DNA of 58,935 bases. Origin: Halomonas chromatireducens. Lineage in GTDB: Bacteria; Pseudomonadota; Gammaproteobacteria; Pseudomonadales; Halomonadaceae. Below are positions 16,662 to 25,458 of the stretch, one piece after another; positions within the stretch are counted from its first letter, which is position 1, and each line of letters opens with the position of its first letter. The notes under the pieces are model-generated. The model was not told where the DNA came from, ran no database searches, and was given only the letters and a program-made list of their open reading frames with translations. Where the stretch lies: contig NZ_CP014226.1 in assembly GCF_001545155.1 (NCBI RefSeq), positions 3,779,482 through 3,838,416 on the forward strand. The letters are read 5' to 3'. The position numbers and the translations under genes were made by a program.

Positions 16662-17915
16662 ATGCAGACGCACTTTACCGAGGAAGACCTCAAGAAGCCG
16701 CACATCCGCGAGGCTGACCGCGTGCTGCGCAGCTGCGTTCACTGCGGCTTCTGCAACGCCACCTGCCCTACCTATCAACTGTTGGGCGACGAGCGCGACG
16801 GTCCCCGGGGACGCATCTACCTGATGAAGGAGATGCTGGAGAACCCCGACGACGACGTGAACGTCACCGAGCAGACCCGGCTGCACCTGGACCGCTGCCT
16901 GACCTGTCGCAACTGCGAGACCACCTGCCCCTCCGGCGTCGAGTATCACAAGCTGCTCGACATCGGCCGCGCCGAAATCGAACGGCGGGGGCCGCGCAAG
17001 GCTAGCGACCGCGCCTTCCGCTATGGGCTGCGCAAGGCCCTGACCGATCCCAAGCGCTTCCAGGCGCTGCTCAAACTGGGTCAGACCTTCAAGCCGCTGG
17101 TGCCCGGCAAGCTCAAGGACAAGCTGCCGGCCAAGCCGGTGGATGCCGGGGCACGGCCCGAAGGCAAAAGACACGAACGCCAGATGCTGATTCTCGAAGG
17201 CTGCGTACAGCCGGGGCTCTCGCCCAACACCAATGCCGCCACGGCAAGGGTGCTGGACCGCCTGGGCATTGGCCTACTCCCGGCTCCCGAGGCAGGCTGC
17301 TGTGGCGCGGTGGATTTCCACCTCAACGCCCAGGACGACGGCCGAGCCCGCATCCGCGCCAATATCGACGCCTGGTGGCCACACGTAGAGGCCGGTGCCG
17401 AAGCCATCGTGCAGACCGCCAGCGGCTGTGGCGCCTTCGTCAAGGAGTACGGCGAGATGCTGGAGGGCGACCCCGAGTACGCCGAGAAAGCCCGGCGGGT
17501 CAGTGAGCTGGCCCGGGATCTCGTCGAAGTGCTGCGCGACGAGGAACTGGAAGCGCTGAAGGTGAAGGAGAGCCGCAAGCTCGCATTCCACTGCCCCTGC
17601 ACCCTGCAGCATGCCCAGAAGCTCGGCGGCGCCGTCGAAGGCGTGCTGGTCAAGCTCGGCTTTTCGCTGACGCCGGTACAGGATGCCCACCTCTGCTGCG
17701 GCTCGGCGGGCACCTACTCCATCACCCAGCCGGAGCTTGCCACCCAGTTGCGCCACAACAAGCTCAATGCCCTGGAAGCCGGCAACCCGGAGCTCATCGT
17801 GACCGCCAATATCGGCTGCCAGACCCACCTGAACGGCGCGGGGCGAACGCCCGTCAGGCACTGGATAGAAATCGTCGACGAGACATTACAACCCGCTATG
17901 GGAAGTGCTCGATAA
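16662..17915 (+). CDS. glcF: Glycolate oxidase iron-sulfur subunit GlcF
   Basis: Electron-transfer subunit linking the flavin subunits to the quinone pool. 417 residues. Two 4Fe-4S motifs are visible: C25-x2-C28-x2-C31-x3-C35-P and C79-x2-C82-x2-C85-x3-C89-P. Two cysteine-rich CCG domains follow ([22 protein letters not shown]). Length and layout match the family. A dispersed repeat element separates it from the glcG-like gene. Confidence 0.95.
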   Translation: MQTHFTEEDLKKPHIREADRVLRSCVHCGFCNATCPTYQLLGDERDGPRGRIYLMKEMLENPDDDVNVTEQTRLHLDRCLTCRNCETTCPSGVEYHKLLDIGRAEIERRGPRKASDRAFRYGLRKALTDPKRFQALLKLGQTFKPLVPGKLKDKLPAKPVDAGARPEGKRHERQMLILEGCVQPGLSPNTNAATARVLDRLGIGLLPAPEAGCCGAVDFHLNAQDDGRARIRANIDAWWPHVEAGAEAIVQTASGCGAFVKEYGEMLEGDPEYAEKARRVSELARDLVEVLRDEELEALKVKESRKLAFHCPCTLQHAQKLGGAVEGVLVKLGFSLTPVQDAHLCCGSAGTYSITQPELATQLRHNKLNALEAGNPELIVTANIGCQTHLNGAGRTPVRHWIEIVDETLQPAMGSAR

Positions 17916-17938
17916 GTTTGCAACACCGCATTGGATGA

Positions 17939-18037
17939 GCGCCGGGGACAAGTCGAAGCGAGGGTCTTTTGCCATGGATGGCAAAAGTAGCGCCCATGGA
18001 CGGGTTTACAGCGCCCTCGCGAAGGCTTGTCGCCGGG
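17939..18037. repeat. Dispersed palindromic repeat, copy 1
   Basis: About 100 bp between glcF and the glcG-like gene, with a central palindrome TTTTGCCATGGATGGCAAAA and GC-rich outer arms (GCCGGGGACAAG near the left end, CTTGTCGCCGG at the right end). An inverted relative lies at 24020-24120. It may fold into a large hairpin that separates glcG expression from glcDEF. Confidence 0.75.
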
Positions 18038-18081
18038 AAAGCTCATCACCGGCAACATTAGCCCAAATCAAGGAGATCACC

Positions 18082-18483
18082 ATGAAGACCAAGCCCGCAC
18101 TCACCCTCACCGACGTCAACGCCATCCTCGACGCCGCCCAGCGGGAGGCCGAGGCCAACGACTGGCTGGTCACCATCGCGGTGGCCGACGACGGCGGCCA
18201 CCTGCTCGGCCTGCGCCGCCTCGACGGCACCGCCCCCTTCACTGCCGATGTGGCCACCGAAAAGGCGCGCAGCGCCGCCATGGGCCGCAAGGAGACCCAG
18301 GTCTTCGAGGAGATGATCAACAACGGTCGCACCGCCTTCGTTTCCGCACCGCTACAGGCACTGCTCTCCGGTGGTGTGCCGGTGATCGTTGACGGCCAGG
18401 TCGCAGGCAGCGTCGGGGTTTCAGGCGTCAAGCCCGATCAGGACGTACAGGTGGCCAAGGCAGCCATTGCCGCTATCGGCTGA
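18082..18483 (+). CDS. glcG: GlcG/HbpS family protein
   Basis: 133 residues from the ATG at 18082, preceded by AGGAGATCACC; the longer open frame upstream runs through the repeat element and is rejected. DUF336 signatures: WLVTIAVADDGGHLLGLRRLDG, ATEKARSAAMG, LLSGGVPVIVDGQVAGSVGVSG. Located after glcDEF as in E. coli glcDEFG; the molecular function of GlcG is not established. A strong terminator follows. Confidence 0.88.
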   Translation: MKTKPALTLTDVNAILDAAQREAEANDWLVTIAVADDGGHLLGLRRLDGTAPFTADVATEKARSAAMGRKETQVFEEMINNGRTAFVSAPLQALLSGGVPVIVDGQVAGSVGVSGVKPDQDVQVAKAAIAAIG

Positions 18484-18509
18484 TCTCCAGGCCAGGCCAA
18501 CCTCGCAAG

Positions 18510-18540
18510 CGCCCTGCTGTTGCATGACAGCAGGGCGTTT
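18510..18540 (+). terminator. Rho-independent terminator after glcG
   Basis: 11-bp perfect stem (18510-18520 with 18527-18537), 6-base loop, followed by TTT. Confidence 0.85.
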
Positions 18541-18708
18541 CTGTCCTGTGCAGTTCGCCCGGGTTATCTATACTGACAGCGGCCGGACCGATGGCCCGCC
18601 GACACCGCATCACGTCGGGTAAGGCTGGCTCAGAAAGACAGCTCCGGTCTGGGCACTGCCTATCCATTCGGACCAGCCGACCGGCTGCGTTCAAAGGAGA
18701 TATCGACA

Positions 18709-18960
18709 ATGATAAAGACACTGTTTGCCGCACTGGTATTACTCGCCTTCGCCTTTCCCGCCTGGGCCGCCAGCTGCCCCATGCTGATGGGCGAGATCGA
18801 CGAGGCGCTGCAGGACGAGGCCAAGGTCGCCCAGCTAAGCGAGGCCGAACTCGAGCAGGTCAACGAGCTGCGCCAGGAGGGCGAGGAAGCCCACAATGCC
18901 GGCGACCATGCTCGCTCCGAAGATTTATTGAACCAGGCCAAGGAAATCCTCGGCGTTTGA
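18709..18960 (+). CDS. Small exported protein of unknown function
   Basis: 83 residues with a clear signal peptide (MIKTLFAALVLLAFAFPAWA, cleavage after AWA) and a short, acidic, helical mature part of about 63 residues rich in Glu and Ala with a single cysteine. Good ribosome site AAAGGAGAT. Monocistronic, flanked by terminators. I do not recognise a characterised family; a small periplasmic helical protein is all that can be said. Confidence 0.75.
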   Translation: MIKTLFAALVLLAFAFPAWAASCPMLMGEIDEALQDEAKVAQLSEAELEQVNELRQEGEEAHNAGDHARSEDLLNQAKEILGV

Positions 18961-18968
18961 CCGGACAG

Positions 18969-18998
18969 GCGACGAGGGCCAGCGCCCTTGTCGCTTTT
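18969..18998 (+). terminator. Rho-independent terminator
   Basis: 11-bp stem with one G-T pair (18969-18979 with 18984-18994), 4-base loop, then TTTT. Confidence 0.85.
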
Positions 18999-19050
18999 CA
19001 AAGCGCTTCTCAGGATTGAAATGACTCGTAAAGAGTCAGGGAGGAAGGGT

Positions 19051-19317
19051 GTGGCTGGTGGCTGGTCAAGAGATGGCGCCGAGCAGGAGCAGATCGAGAG
19101 CACGGTGGAGGACGCGCTGCAGCGGGTACGCAGCCAGCTTCCAACCGGCGAGAGCCTGAAACACTGCGAGGAGTGCGGCGACGAGATACCCCAGGCTCGC
19201 CGCGAGGCGATCAGAGGCGTACGCCTGTGTTTCGCTTGCCAGAGCGAGCGGGAAAAGCAGCAGACGCCCTACAGCGGTTACAACCGCCGCGGCAGCAAGG
19301 ACAGCCAGCTGCGCTGA
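19051..19317 (+). CDS. ybiI: DksA/TraR-type zinc-finger protein, YbiI-like
   Basis: Small zinc-finger protein of the DksA/TraR family; relatives bind RNA polymerase, but the role of YbiI itself is unclear. Starting at the GTG at 19051 (GGAGG ribosome site 6 bp before) gives 88 residues, exactly the E. coli YbiI length, with MAGGW at the N-terminus as in YbiI. An in-frame ATG at 19021 would add ten residues. Zinc ligands are C-x2-C in CEECG and C-x2-C in CFACQ, and the C-terminus YNRRGSKDSQLR is almost invariant in YbiI. Confidence 0.9.
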   Translation: MAGGWSRDGAEQEQIESTVEDALQRVRSQLPTGESLKHCEECGDEIPQARREAIRGVRLCFACQSEREKQQTPYSGYNRRGSKDSQLR

Positions 19318-19342
19318 ACGACCCCCATCTCCGACGCCTGGG

Positions 19343-19738
19343 TCATGGATCCAGGGGGCAGCGCATGAGCGACACCTCGGCATCGTCGCGGTCGAGCCAG
19401 GTCAGCGTCATCGACTCGTGATTCTCGAGCTGCAGTCGAATCCGCTCGCTGCTCTCCATTCCTTCGCCCGAACAGTCAAGTTGGCCCTGCCATACATTCT
19501 CGGACTCTTGCGTCGCTGTCATCTCACAGACGTTCTCGTGCCCCTCGAAGCGCGATGGGGAAATAGTGATCATCCGCTCCTCCCCGTCTCGCGCACACCA
19601 GTCCGGCTCGGCGGCCCAGTGCCCCACATACGCAACGGCATCCTGAAGCGCCGGCTCGTTGCCCGGAGCATCGTCATCGCAGCCGGTCAGCGCGAGAGTG
19701 GCACACAGCAACATCCATCCATAATGTCGTACATCCAT
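19343..19738 (-). CDS. Putative lipoprotein of unknown function
   Basis: 131 residues from the ATG at 19738, which has GAGGTG 6 bp upstream. The N-terminus ends in the lipobox LALTGC, predicting a lipid-anchored cysteine. The mature part has four further cysteines (WCARD, NVCEM, LDCSG, MRCPLDP), enough for two disulfides, and is acidic. No recognisable domain; the size and beta-rich look suggest a small envelope-bound ligand-binding or inhibitor-like fold, which is speculation. Confidence 0.7.
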   Translation of the reverse strand: MDVRHYGWMLLCATLALTGCDDDAPGNEPALQDAVAYVGHWAAEPDWCARDGEERMITISPSRFEGHENVCEMTATQESENVWQGQLDCSGEGMESSERIRLQLENHESMTLTWLDRDDAEVSLMRCPLDP

Positions 19739-19957
19739 GACGTCACCTCGGCGTTCATGTTCGCTTCTGCTCACAGCAGCGTGCGGTCGGCTATCAGCAT
19801 AGGCGCGAATCGCGAACTGGCGGGCCTCCCGGTCAAAAACTGCTCCTCGCGACTTCCGTTAGTCTCCTTATCGTTTGCAGCACTGCACCGGCCCGATATC
19901 ATGGTGCCTTTGCGAGCCCCGATGCCAGCGGGGCTTCTTCGTGCTCATGAGGTCGCC

Positions 19958-20857
19958 ATGCCGCTGCTCTATTTCCTCGCACCACTGGGTGCGGTGCTGA
20001 TCTGGTCGGGCAACATGACCATCAACCAGCTCACCGTGGGCACCATCGCCCCCAGCAGTATCGCCTTCCTGCGCTGGGTGCTGGCACTGGCCGTGCTCAC
20101 GCCCTTCGTGCTGCCGTCAGCCTGGCAGCATCGCGATGCCATCCGCCGCCACTGGCCAAAGCTTGCGGTGCTGGGCCTGATCGGCATGGCGCTGTGGCAG
20201 GGCCTGGCCTATGTAGCCGCCGAGACCACTTCGGCCACCAACATGGGCATCCTTGCCGCCATGGTGCCGCTGCTCACCGTACTGCTCAGCGCGCTGATCC
20301 TGCGAGAGGCGCCGAGCCTCGGTGGCACCATGGGCGGTATCGTGGCGCTGTTCGGGGTTACCGTACTGCTGGGGCGCGGCAACCCACTCTCGCTGCTGCA
20401 GCTGGAAGTCGCCCTGGGTGACCTGCTGATGGTGGTCGCCGCCACCTGCTACGCGCTCTACGGTGTCATGCTCAAGCGCTGGCCGCTGGACCTGCCGCCC
20501 TGGGTCGTGCTCTACGTGCAGGTCTGCTTCGCCGTCCTGTTCCTGCTGCCCGGCTACCTGCTGGGTCCGATGACGCCGGTGGACAGTCAAAACGTCTGGC
20601 TGATTCTCTACGCCGGCATTCCCGCCTCGATCGTCACCACCTTCCTGTGGATGCGCGCCATCCGCCAGATCGGCGCCAGCCAGGCGAGCATTTTCATCAA
20701 CCTGATGCCACTGTTCAGCGCCCTGATCGCCATGGCCTTCCTGAACGAGCGGATCGCCCTGTTCCACCTGGTTGGAGGAGTGCTGGTGCTGGCGGGTGTC
20801 ATCATGGCGCAGACGTTGACCCAGCCTCTTATGCGCAGAGCCAGTCGCAGCTTATGA
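19958..20857 (+). CDS. EamA/DMT-superfamily transporter (RhaT/YdcZ-like exporter)
   Basis: Inner-membrane drug/metabolite transporter, 299 residues from the ATG at 19958 (TGAGGT ribosome site). Ten predicted helices in two EamA repeats; APLGAVLIWSGNMTINQL starts repeat 1 and GDLLMVVAATCYALYGVMLKRW starts repeat 2. Such proteins usually export amino acids or metabolites; no substrate can be read off. Its stop overlaps the chaC start (ATGA), so the two genes are coupled. Confidence 0.88.
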   Translation: MPLLYFLAPLGAVLIWSGNMTINQLTVGTIAPSSIAFLRWVLALAVLTPFVLPSAWQHRDAIRRHWPKLAVLGLIGMALWQGLAYVAAETTSATNMGILAAMVPLLTVLLSALILREAPSLGGTMGGIVALFGVTVLLGRGNPLSLLQLEVALGDLLMVVAATCYALYGVMLKRWPLDLPPWVVLYVQVCFAVLFLLPGYLLGPMTPVDSQNVWLILYAGIPASIVTTFLWMRAIRQIGASQASIFINLMPLFSALIAMAFLNERIALFHLVGGVLVLAGVIMAQTLTQPLMRRASRSL

Positions 20858-21426
20858 CCTTGGACACCACGTGGCTCAATCAGCAGAGAGTGTTTTTCGA
20901 AGAAGGCCAGTCATTATGGCTGTTCGGCTACGGCTCGCTGATCTGGAAGGCCGAGTTTGCCTATCATGAGCGCCGCCCCGCCCGTATCGAGGGCTGGGCG
21001 CGTCGGTTCTGGCAGGGCTCCCACGATCATCGCGGCACACCGAAATCACCTGGCCGCGTGGTCACGCTGGTCGAGTCGCCCGGCACGACCTGCCAGGGCA
21101 TGGCTTACCGTATCGACGCCGATACGCTGGGACCATTGGATATTCGCGAAAAGAACGGCTATCTCCGTGAGCGGGTGATGTTGCACTTCGCCGAGGGTGA
21201 GCACGCCGAGGGGCTGATATATCTGGCCACGAAAGAGAACGCCGCCTTCCTCGGCGACGCTCCGTTGGAGGACATGGCCCGGCAGATCGCCACCGCCAGC
21301 GGCCCCAGCGGTTCCAACCGCGATTACCTGCTAAACCTCACCACCGCGCTGGAAGACCTTGGTGCCGAGGATAAGCATGTGTTCGCGCTTGCCCGGCAGG
21401 TCCGCGAGCTTGAAGGCAATCGCTAA
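20854..21426 (+). CDS. chaC: Glutathione-specific gamma-glutamylcyclotransferase (ChaC family)
   Basis: Cleaves glutathione to 5-oxoproline and Cys-Gly in the cytosol. 190 residues. The substrate-binding YGSLIW (26-31) is intact, as is the catalytic glutamate segment DIREKNGY (E99). Coupled to a DMT exporter upstream and ending in a 4-bp convergent overlap with a glutaredoxin-MauE fusion gene, a thiol-related neighbourhood. Confidence 0.9.
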   Translation: MTLDTTWLNQQRVFFEEGQSLWLFGYGSLIWKAEFAYHERRPARIEGWARRFWQGSHDHRGTPKSPGRVVTLVESPGTTCQGMAYRIDADTLGPLDIREKNGYLRERVMLHFAEGEHAEGLIYLATKENAAFLGDAPLEDMARQIATASGPSGSNRDYLLNLTTALEDLGAEDKHVFALARQVRELEGNR

Positions 21427-22190
21427 AGAAGATACATCCGTAACGGCATCCAGATGCCCATGCCGACCATGATCAGGTTCTCGGTCAGCGATACGAAGCC
21501 CAGCGGCACATTGCTGTCACCGCCGACACAGGCGCACTTGAGCTCACGCTTGTCGACATAGACCGCCTTGAACACCGAGACGGCGCCCACCGCGCCGATG
21601 AAGAGTGCCACGGGTGCGGCCAGCCAGACCAAGGCGCCCGCCAGCATCAGGATGCCCGCCAGCGTCTCGGCATAGGGATAGACATAGCCATAGCGCACCT
21701 GACGCTGGGCCAGCAGGTCGTAGTTGAGAAACATCGTGCTGAAGCTCTCAACATCCTTGAGCTTCTGCAGCCCCAGCAGGGCCATGGCGATGGCCACGAA
21801 ATATTCCGGCATCCTCGCGCTCAGCAGGGTGCCGGTCGCCGTCCAGCTGACGGCAAACCCCATCAGCAGGGCCGTGGCAAACAGGGCGATCACCGGTTGG
21901 TAGGTGGTCTCGTCCTCGCCCGGTGAATCCAGGCCGAAGTACTCGCGCAGCTCTTCATAGCCACCGATGCGCCGGCCATCGATGAAGGCCTGGGGCGTCG
22001 TATCCACCCCATGCTTTTCCTTGAAAGCTTCTGTCTCCTCCCGCGTGGTCAGGTGGTGATCCTCGACATTGAAACCCTTGCGCTCCAGCAGGTCCTTGCT
22101 CTTCAGTCCGAAGGGGCACAGGTGCTCCTCCATGACCATGCGGTAGAGCTGAGCGGTCTTTTCGCTCTCGTCCGCGCTTCCATGACTCAT
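21423..22190 (-). CDS. Glutaredoxin domain fused to MauE/DoxX-like membrane domain
   Basis: 255 residues in two parts. Residues 12-85 are a glutaredoxin fold: active site C25-P-F-G (a monothiol variant), the cis-proline loop TTPQAF and GGYEEL for glutathione binding. Residues 97-255 form four to five membrane helices of the MauE/DoxX redox-associated type, with a C-A-C motif in KCACVGGDSNVPLGF near the end. MauE-type proteins help move reducing power across the membrane. The fusion would link cytosolic glutathione to a membrane thiol carrier. The stop codon overlaps that of chaC on the other strand. Confidence 0.85.
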   Translation of the reverse strand: MSHGSADESEKTAQLYRMVMEEHLCPFGLKSKDLLERKGFNVEDHHLTTREETEAFKEKHGVDTTPQAFIDGRRIGGYEELREYFGLDSPGEDETTYQPVIALFATALLMGFAVSWTATGTLLSARMPEYFVAIAMALLGLQKLKDVESFSTMFLNYDLLAQRQVRYGYVYPYAETLAGILMLAGALVWLAAPVALFIGAVGAVSVFKAVYVDKRELKCACVGGDSNVPLGFVSLTENLIMVGMGIWMPLRMYLL

Positions 22191-22242
22191 GACGCTCCTC
22201 CAACGCTGATGGACTCACGCCGAGTGTAGTCGCTTGAGGCGC

Positions 22243-23091
22243 TCAGCGAATTCCCGCCCGCAGGAACGACTGCACGAACTGGCGCTGGAACAGCAGGAAG
22301 GCCACCAGCAGCGGGGCGATACTGAGCAGGGTGGCGGCGCTGACGGTGGCCCAGTTCACACCGGTTTCCGGCGCCGAGAAGATGCCGAGCCCCACGGTCA
22401 GCGGGCGGCTCTCCACCGAGTTGGTGACCACCAGCGGCCACAGGAAGTTGTTCCAGTGGTGGCTGACCGAAACCAGGCCGTAGGCGAGATAGGTGGGCTT
22501 GGCCAGGGGCACGTAGACCTTGAGCAGGATCGCCATCCAGCCGCACCCCTCGATCCGGGCGGCGTCCTCCAGCTCGCGGGGTATGGTCTTGAAGGTCTGT
22601 CGCAGCAGGAAAATACCGAAGGCGCTGGCGACATACGGCAGCCCGATGCCGGTGATGGTGTCGACCAGCCCGAGCGAACTGGCGATGCGGTAGTTCTCGA
22701 CGATCAGGACCTCGGGGAATACGAAGAGCTGGATCAGCACCAGCATGAACAGGATCTCCTTGCCGGGGATCGGGAAGCGCGCAAAGGCGAAGCCGGCCAG
22801 GGTACAGACCACGAACTGTGCCAGTACCACCCCGGTGACCAGCAGAAAGGTGTTCAGGTAGTAGCGGGCAAACGGGGCCTGGGCCCAGGCGTTGGCGAAG
22901 TTCTCCAGGGTCACCGGGGCAAAGAGATCGAAACGCACCATGTAGGCCGCCGGGTGGAAAGCCGCCCAGAAGGCGTAGAGCAGTGGGAAAATCCATATCA
23001 GCGCCAGCAGCCAGGCGGCGGTCGTTTCCAGGCTGGGTAACCGCAGGGCGAACCGTCTGTTTGCTGCGCTCATCAGGCTCGTCTGACTCAT
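22243..23091 (-). CDS. ABC transporter permease, MalG/UgpE type
   Basis: 282-residue inner-membrane permease with about six helices and the EAA loop DAARIEGCGWMAILLKVYVPLAKP that docks to the ATPase. Second permease of a carbohydrate-uptake (CUT1) ABC importer, 16 bp after the first. By analogy with UgpE it probably helps import a polyol phosphate or sugar. Confidence 0.9.
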   Translation of the reverse strand: MSQTSLMSAANRRFALRLPSLETTAAWLLALIWIFPLLYAFWAAFHPAAYMVRFDLFAPVTLENFANAWAQAPFARYYLNTFLLVTGVVLAQFVVCTLAGFAFARFPIPGKEILFMLVLIQLFVFPEVLIVENYRIASSLGLVDTITGIGLPYVASAFGIFLLRQTFKTIPRELEDAARIEGCGWMAILLKVYVPLAKPTYLAYGLVSVSHHWNNFLWPLVVTNSVESRPLTVGLGIFSAPETGVNWATVSAATLLSIAPLLVAFLLFQRQFVQSFLRAGIR

Positions 23092-23107
23092 GAATCGTCC
23101 CCCGTGC

Positions 23108-23995
23108 TCACTGGTAGTGGGTCCTGCGGTCGAGGATGGTGAACTTCACCGTGGCCACCACCGCCAGCACAAGCAGGATCACCACGGTGATGGTGGCGGC
23201 ATAGGTGCGGTCGAAGAAGGAGAAGGCATTCTCGTAGACGTAGTAGAGCAGCAGGTTGGTGGCGTTGTTGGGCCCACCCTTGGTCAGGATGAACAGGTGG
23301 TCCACCACCCGCACGGCATTGATCAACGCGTTGATCAGCACGAACAGGGTCGTGGGCATCAGCAGCGGGAAGGTGACCCGCCAGAAGAAGCTCCAGCGGC
23401 CGGTGCCCTCCAGGTCCGAGGCTTCCTTGAGCTCCGGCGGGATGCTCTGCAGTGCCGCCAGGTAGAAGATCATGAAGAAGCCGGCTTCCTTCCAGATGGT
23501 CATGACGATGACAGAGCCAAGCGCCACGCTGGGGTCGCCCAGCCAGTTGACCCCGGACAGGCCCAGCGTCCCGAGTATCTTGTTGAACAGGCCGATCTGC
23601 GGCGCGTAGAAGAACATCCAGATATTGGCGGCGGCGATCATCGGCAGGATGGTCGGGGTGAAGTAGGCCATGCGCACGAAGCCGCGCCCCGGCAGGCGGG
23701 CATTGACGAATAGCGCCATGCCCAGCGCCAGAGCGATGGACGTGGGAATGGTGCCCAGCGCATAGACCAGGTTGTTGCGCGCCACCCGCCAGAAGGTGCG
23801 GTCCTCGATCAGCAGCGCGTAGTTCTCGAGCCCGACGAACTCCGGCGGTGAGCCGCGAAAGCCGGGCAGGAACAGGCTGTTGACGAGGGTGGACACCGTT
23901 GGCAGATAGGCGAAGGTACCCAGCAGCACCGCCGCCGGAAGCAGCAGCAGCGCGCCGTAGATCTGCATGCGTCGGTCGGCGTTGTGGATCAGCAT
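23108..23995 (-). CDS. ABC transporter permease, MalF/UgpA type
   Basis: 295 residues from the ATG at 23995 (AAGGGGAC ribosome site); the frame is open further upstream through the dispersed repeat, but that part is not coding. Six helices and the EAA loop EASDLEGTGRWSFFWRVTFPLLMP. Partner of the MalG-type permease. The repeat element between the binding-protein gene and this gene is in the position where ABC operons often carry a hairpin that favours binding-protein synthesis. Confidence 0.9.
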   Translation of the reverse strand: MLIHNADRRMQIYGALLLLPAAVLLGTFAYLPTVSTLVNSLFLPGFRGSPPEFVGLENYALLIEDRTFWRVARNNLVYALGTIPTSIALALGMALFVNARLPGRGFVRMAYFTPTILPMIAAANIWMFFYAPQIGLFNKILGTLGLSGVNWLGDPSVALGSVIVMTIWKEAGFFMIFYLAALQSIPPELKEASDLEGTGRWSFFWRVTFPLLMPTTLFVLINALINAVRVVDHLFILTKGGPNNATNLLLYYVYENAFSFFDRTYAATITVVILLVLAVVATVKFTILDRRTHYQ

Positions 23996-24019
23996 GTCCC
24001 TTACCCGTATCGGGGCTGT

Positions 24020-24120
24020 CCGGGGGCAAGGCACACGAGGAGGCGCTGTGAATCCTTCCCTGGACGCTACATTTGCCATCCATGGCAAATGACCTCCTCT
24101 ACGACCTTGCCCCCGGCGCC
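24020..24120. repeat. Dispersed palindromic repeat, copy 2 (inverted)
   Basis: About 100 bp related to the element at 17939-18037 in opposite orientation: central TTTGCCATCCATGGCAAA, outer arms CCGGGGGCAAGG and CCTTGCCCCCGG. Lies between the ABC binding-protein gene and the first permease gene. Confidence 0.75.
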
Positions 24121-24165
24121 TGCTTGCATCGGTTCAAAGACTCGACGTTACGTCGTCTCGAAGCC

Positions 24166-25458
24166 TCAACGTGAACGCGCGTAGCGACGCAACGCCGCTT
24201 CGGCCTCTGCCTGAGCCTGGTTGAGCGCCTCCTCCGGCGACATCTGGCCGGTCAGCGCCGCCTGTATCGCATTGTCCAGCGCCCGGCGCACGCGCCCGCC
24301 CTGGTAGGTGGAGAGCTCCGCGGTACCGTGCTCGAGCTGGTCGCGGGCCACCGCCGCCGGTGGGAAGGTCTCGACGTAGTCGCGCAGGGCCTCGGTCTCG
24401 TAGGCAGCCGGGCTCACGCCCATGTAGCCGGTCTCGATGGACCAGGCCGCCGCGCGCTCGGGATCGGTCATCCAGCGGATGAAGGTCATGGCGGCGCGCT
24501 GCTCGTCTTCGGTGGTGTCGTTGAAGATATAGAAATTGCCACCGCCGGTGGGGCTGCCGCGCTGGGTGTTCATGGGCAGCATGGCCACGCCGAAGTCGAA
24601 CGAAGCCTCGTTGCGCACGGCGGTGAGGTTGCCGGTGGTGTGCCACATCATGGCCGTGGCCTGTTCGATGAAGTTCTGGCGCAGGGTGCCCCACTCGATG
24701 GTGCCGTCGGGCATCGCCTCGTGCTCCTGGGTCAGAGACACCCAGTACTCCAGCGCCTCGATGGAGGCAGGGTCGTCGAAAAAGACCTCGGTGCCATCCT
24801 CGCTCATCAGTCGATGCCCGTTCTGGAAGGCGAAGGCCTGGAACATCCAGTAGGGGTAGCCGGTGGAGGGCACCATGACGCCCCACTGGTCGCCACCGCT
24901 GGCCTCGCGCACGGCCGCGGCCATTTCGGCCATCTCCTCCCAGTTTTCCGGCGGTGTCTCGGGGTCGAGCCCGGCGGCTTCGAAGGCCTCCTTGTTCCAG
25001 TAGAGTACGATGGTGGAGCGCTGGAACGGAATGCCGTAGGTCTGCCCGTCGAGCTGGCCGTTTTCCATCAGGCCGGGGTAGAAGCTATCGAGCCATTCTC
25101 GCTCTTCGTCGGTCTCGATGAGATCGTCGAAGGCGACGATGGCATCCTGCTCGATCAGGTCGAAGAGATCGATGGAGAAGAGCACCGAGAGCTGCGGTGC
25201 ATCCCCCGCCTCGATGGCCGACATCGCCCGGACCCGGGTGTCGTCATAGTTGCCGGCATAGATGGCATTCACCGAGATGTTGGGATGATCGGCCTGGAAG
25301 TCGGCGACCAGGCCGTCGATGACATCGGTCAGCGCACCACCGACGGCGATGGGATAGTACATGGTCAGCTCGACCGGATCGTCGGCCACGGCCTGACCGG
25401 CGCTCAGCAAGCCAGCAGCGGCCAGGCCGCAGAGGGTGGGAGCAAGGCGTGTGTTCAT
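24166..25458 (-). CDS. ABC transporter substrate-binding protein, UgpB-like
   Basis: Periplasmic binding protein of a CUT1 importer, 430 residues with a signal peptide (cleavage near AVA-DD at 25-26). The layout follows UgpB: YAGNYDDT, VLYWNKEAFEAAGLDPETPPENW, the GGGNFYIF region, then TGYMGVSPAAYE. Its ATG overlaps the ATPase stop by 4 bp. Glycerol-3-phosphate or another polyol phosphate is a plausible ligand, but CUT1 binding proteins diverge in specificity. Confidence 0.88.
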   Translation of the reverse strand: MNTRLAPTLCGLAAAGLLSAGQAVADDPVELTMYYPIAVGGALTDVIDGLVADFQADHPNISVNAIYAGNYDDTRVRAMSAIEAGDAPQLSVLFSIDLFDLIEQDAIVAFDDLIETDEEREWLDSFYPGLMENGQLDGQTYGIPFQRSTIVLYWNKEAFEAAGLDPETPPENWEEMAEMAAAVREASGGDQWGVMVPSTGYPYWMFQAFAFQNGHRLMSEDGTEVFFDDPASIEALEYWVSLTQEHEAMPDGTIEWGTLRQNFIEQATAMMWHTTGNLTAVRNEASFDFGVAMLPMNTQRGSPTGGGNFYIFNDTTEDEQRAAMTFIRWMTDPERAAAWSIETGYMGVSPAAYETEALRDYVETFPPAAVARDQLEHGTAELSTYQGGRVRRALDNAIQAALTGQMSPEEALNQAQAEAEAALRRYARSR

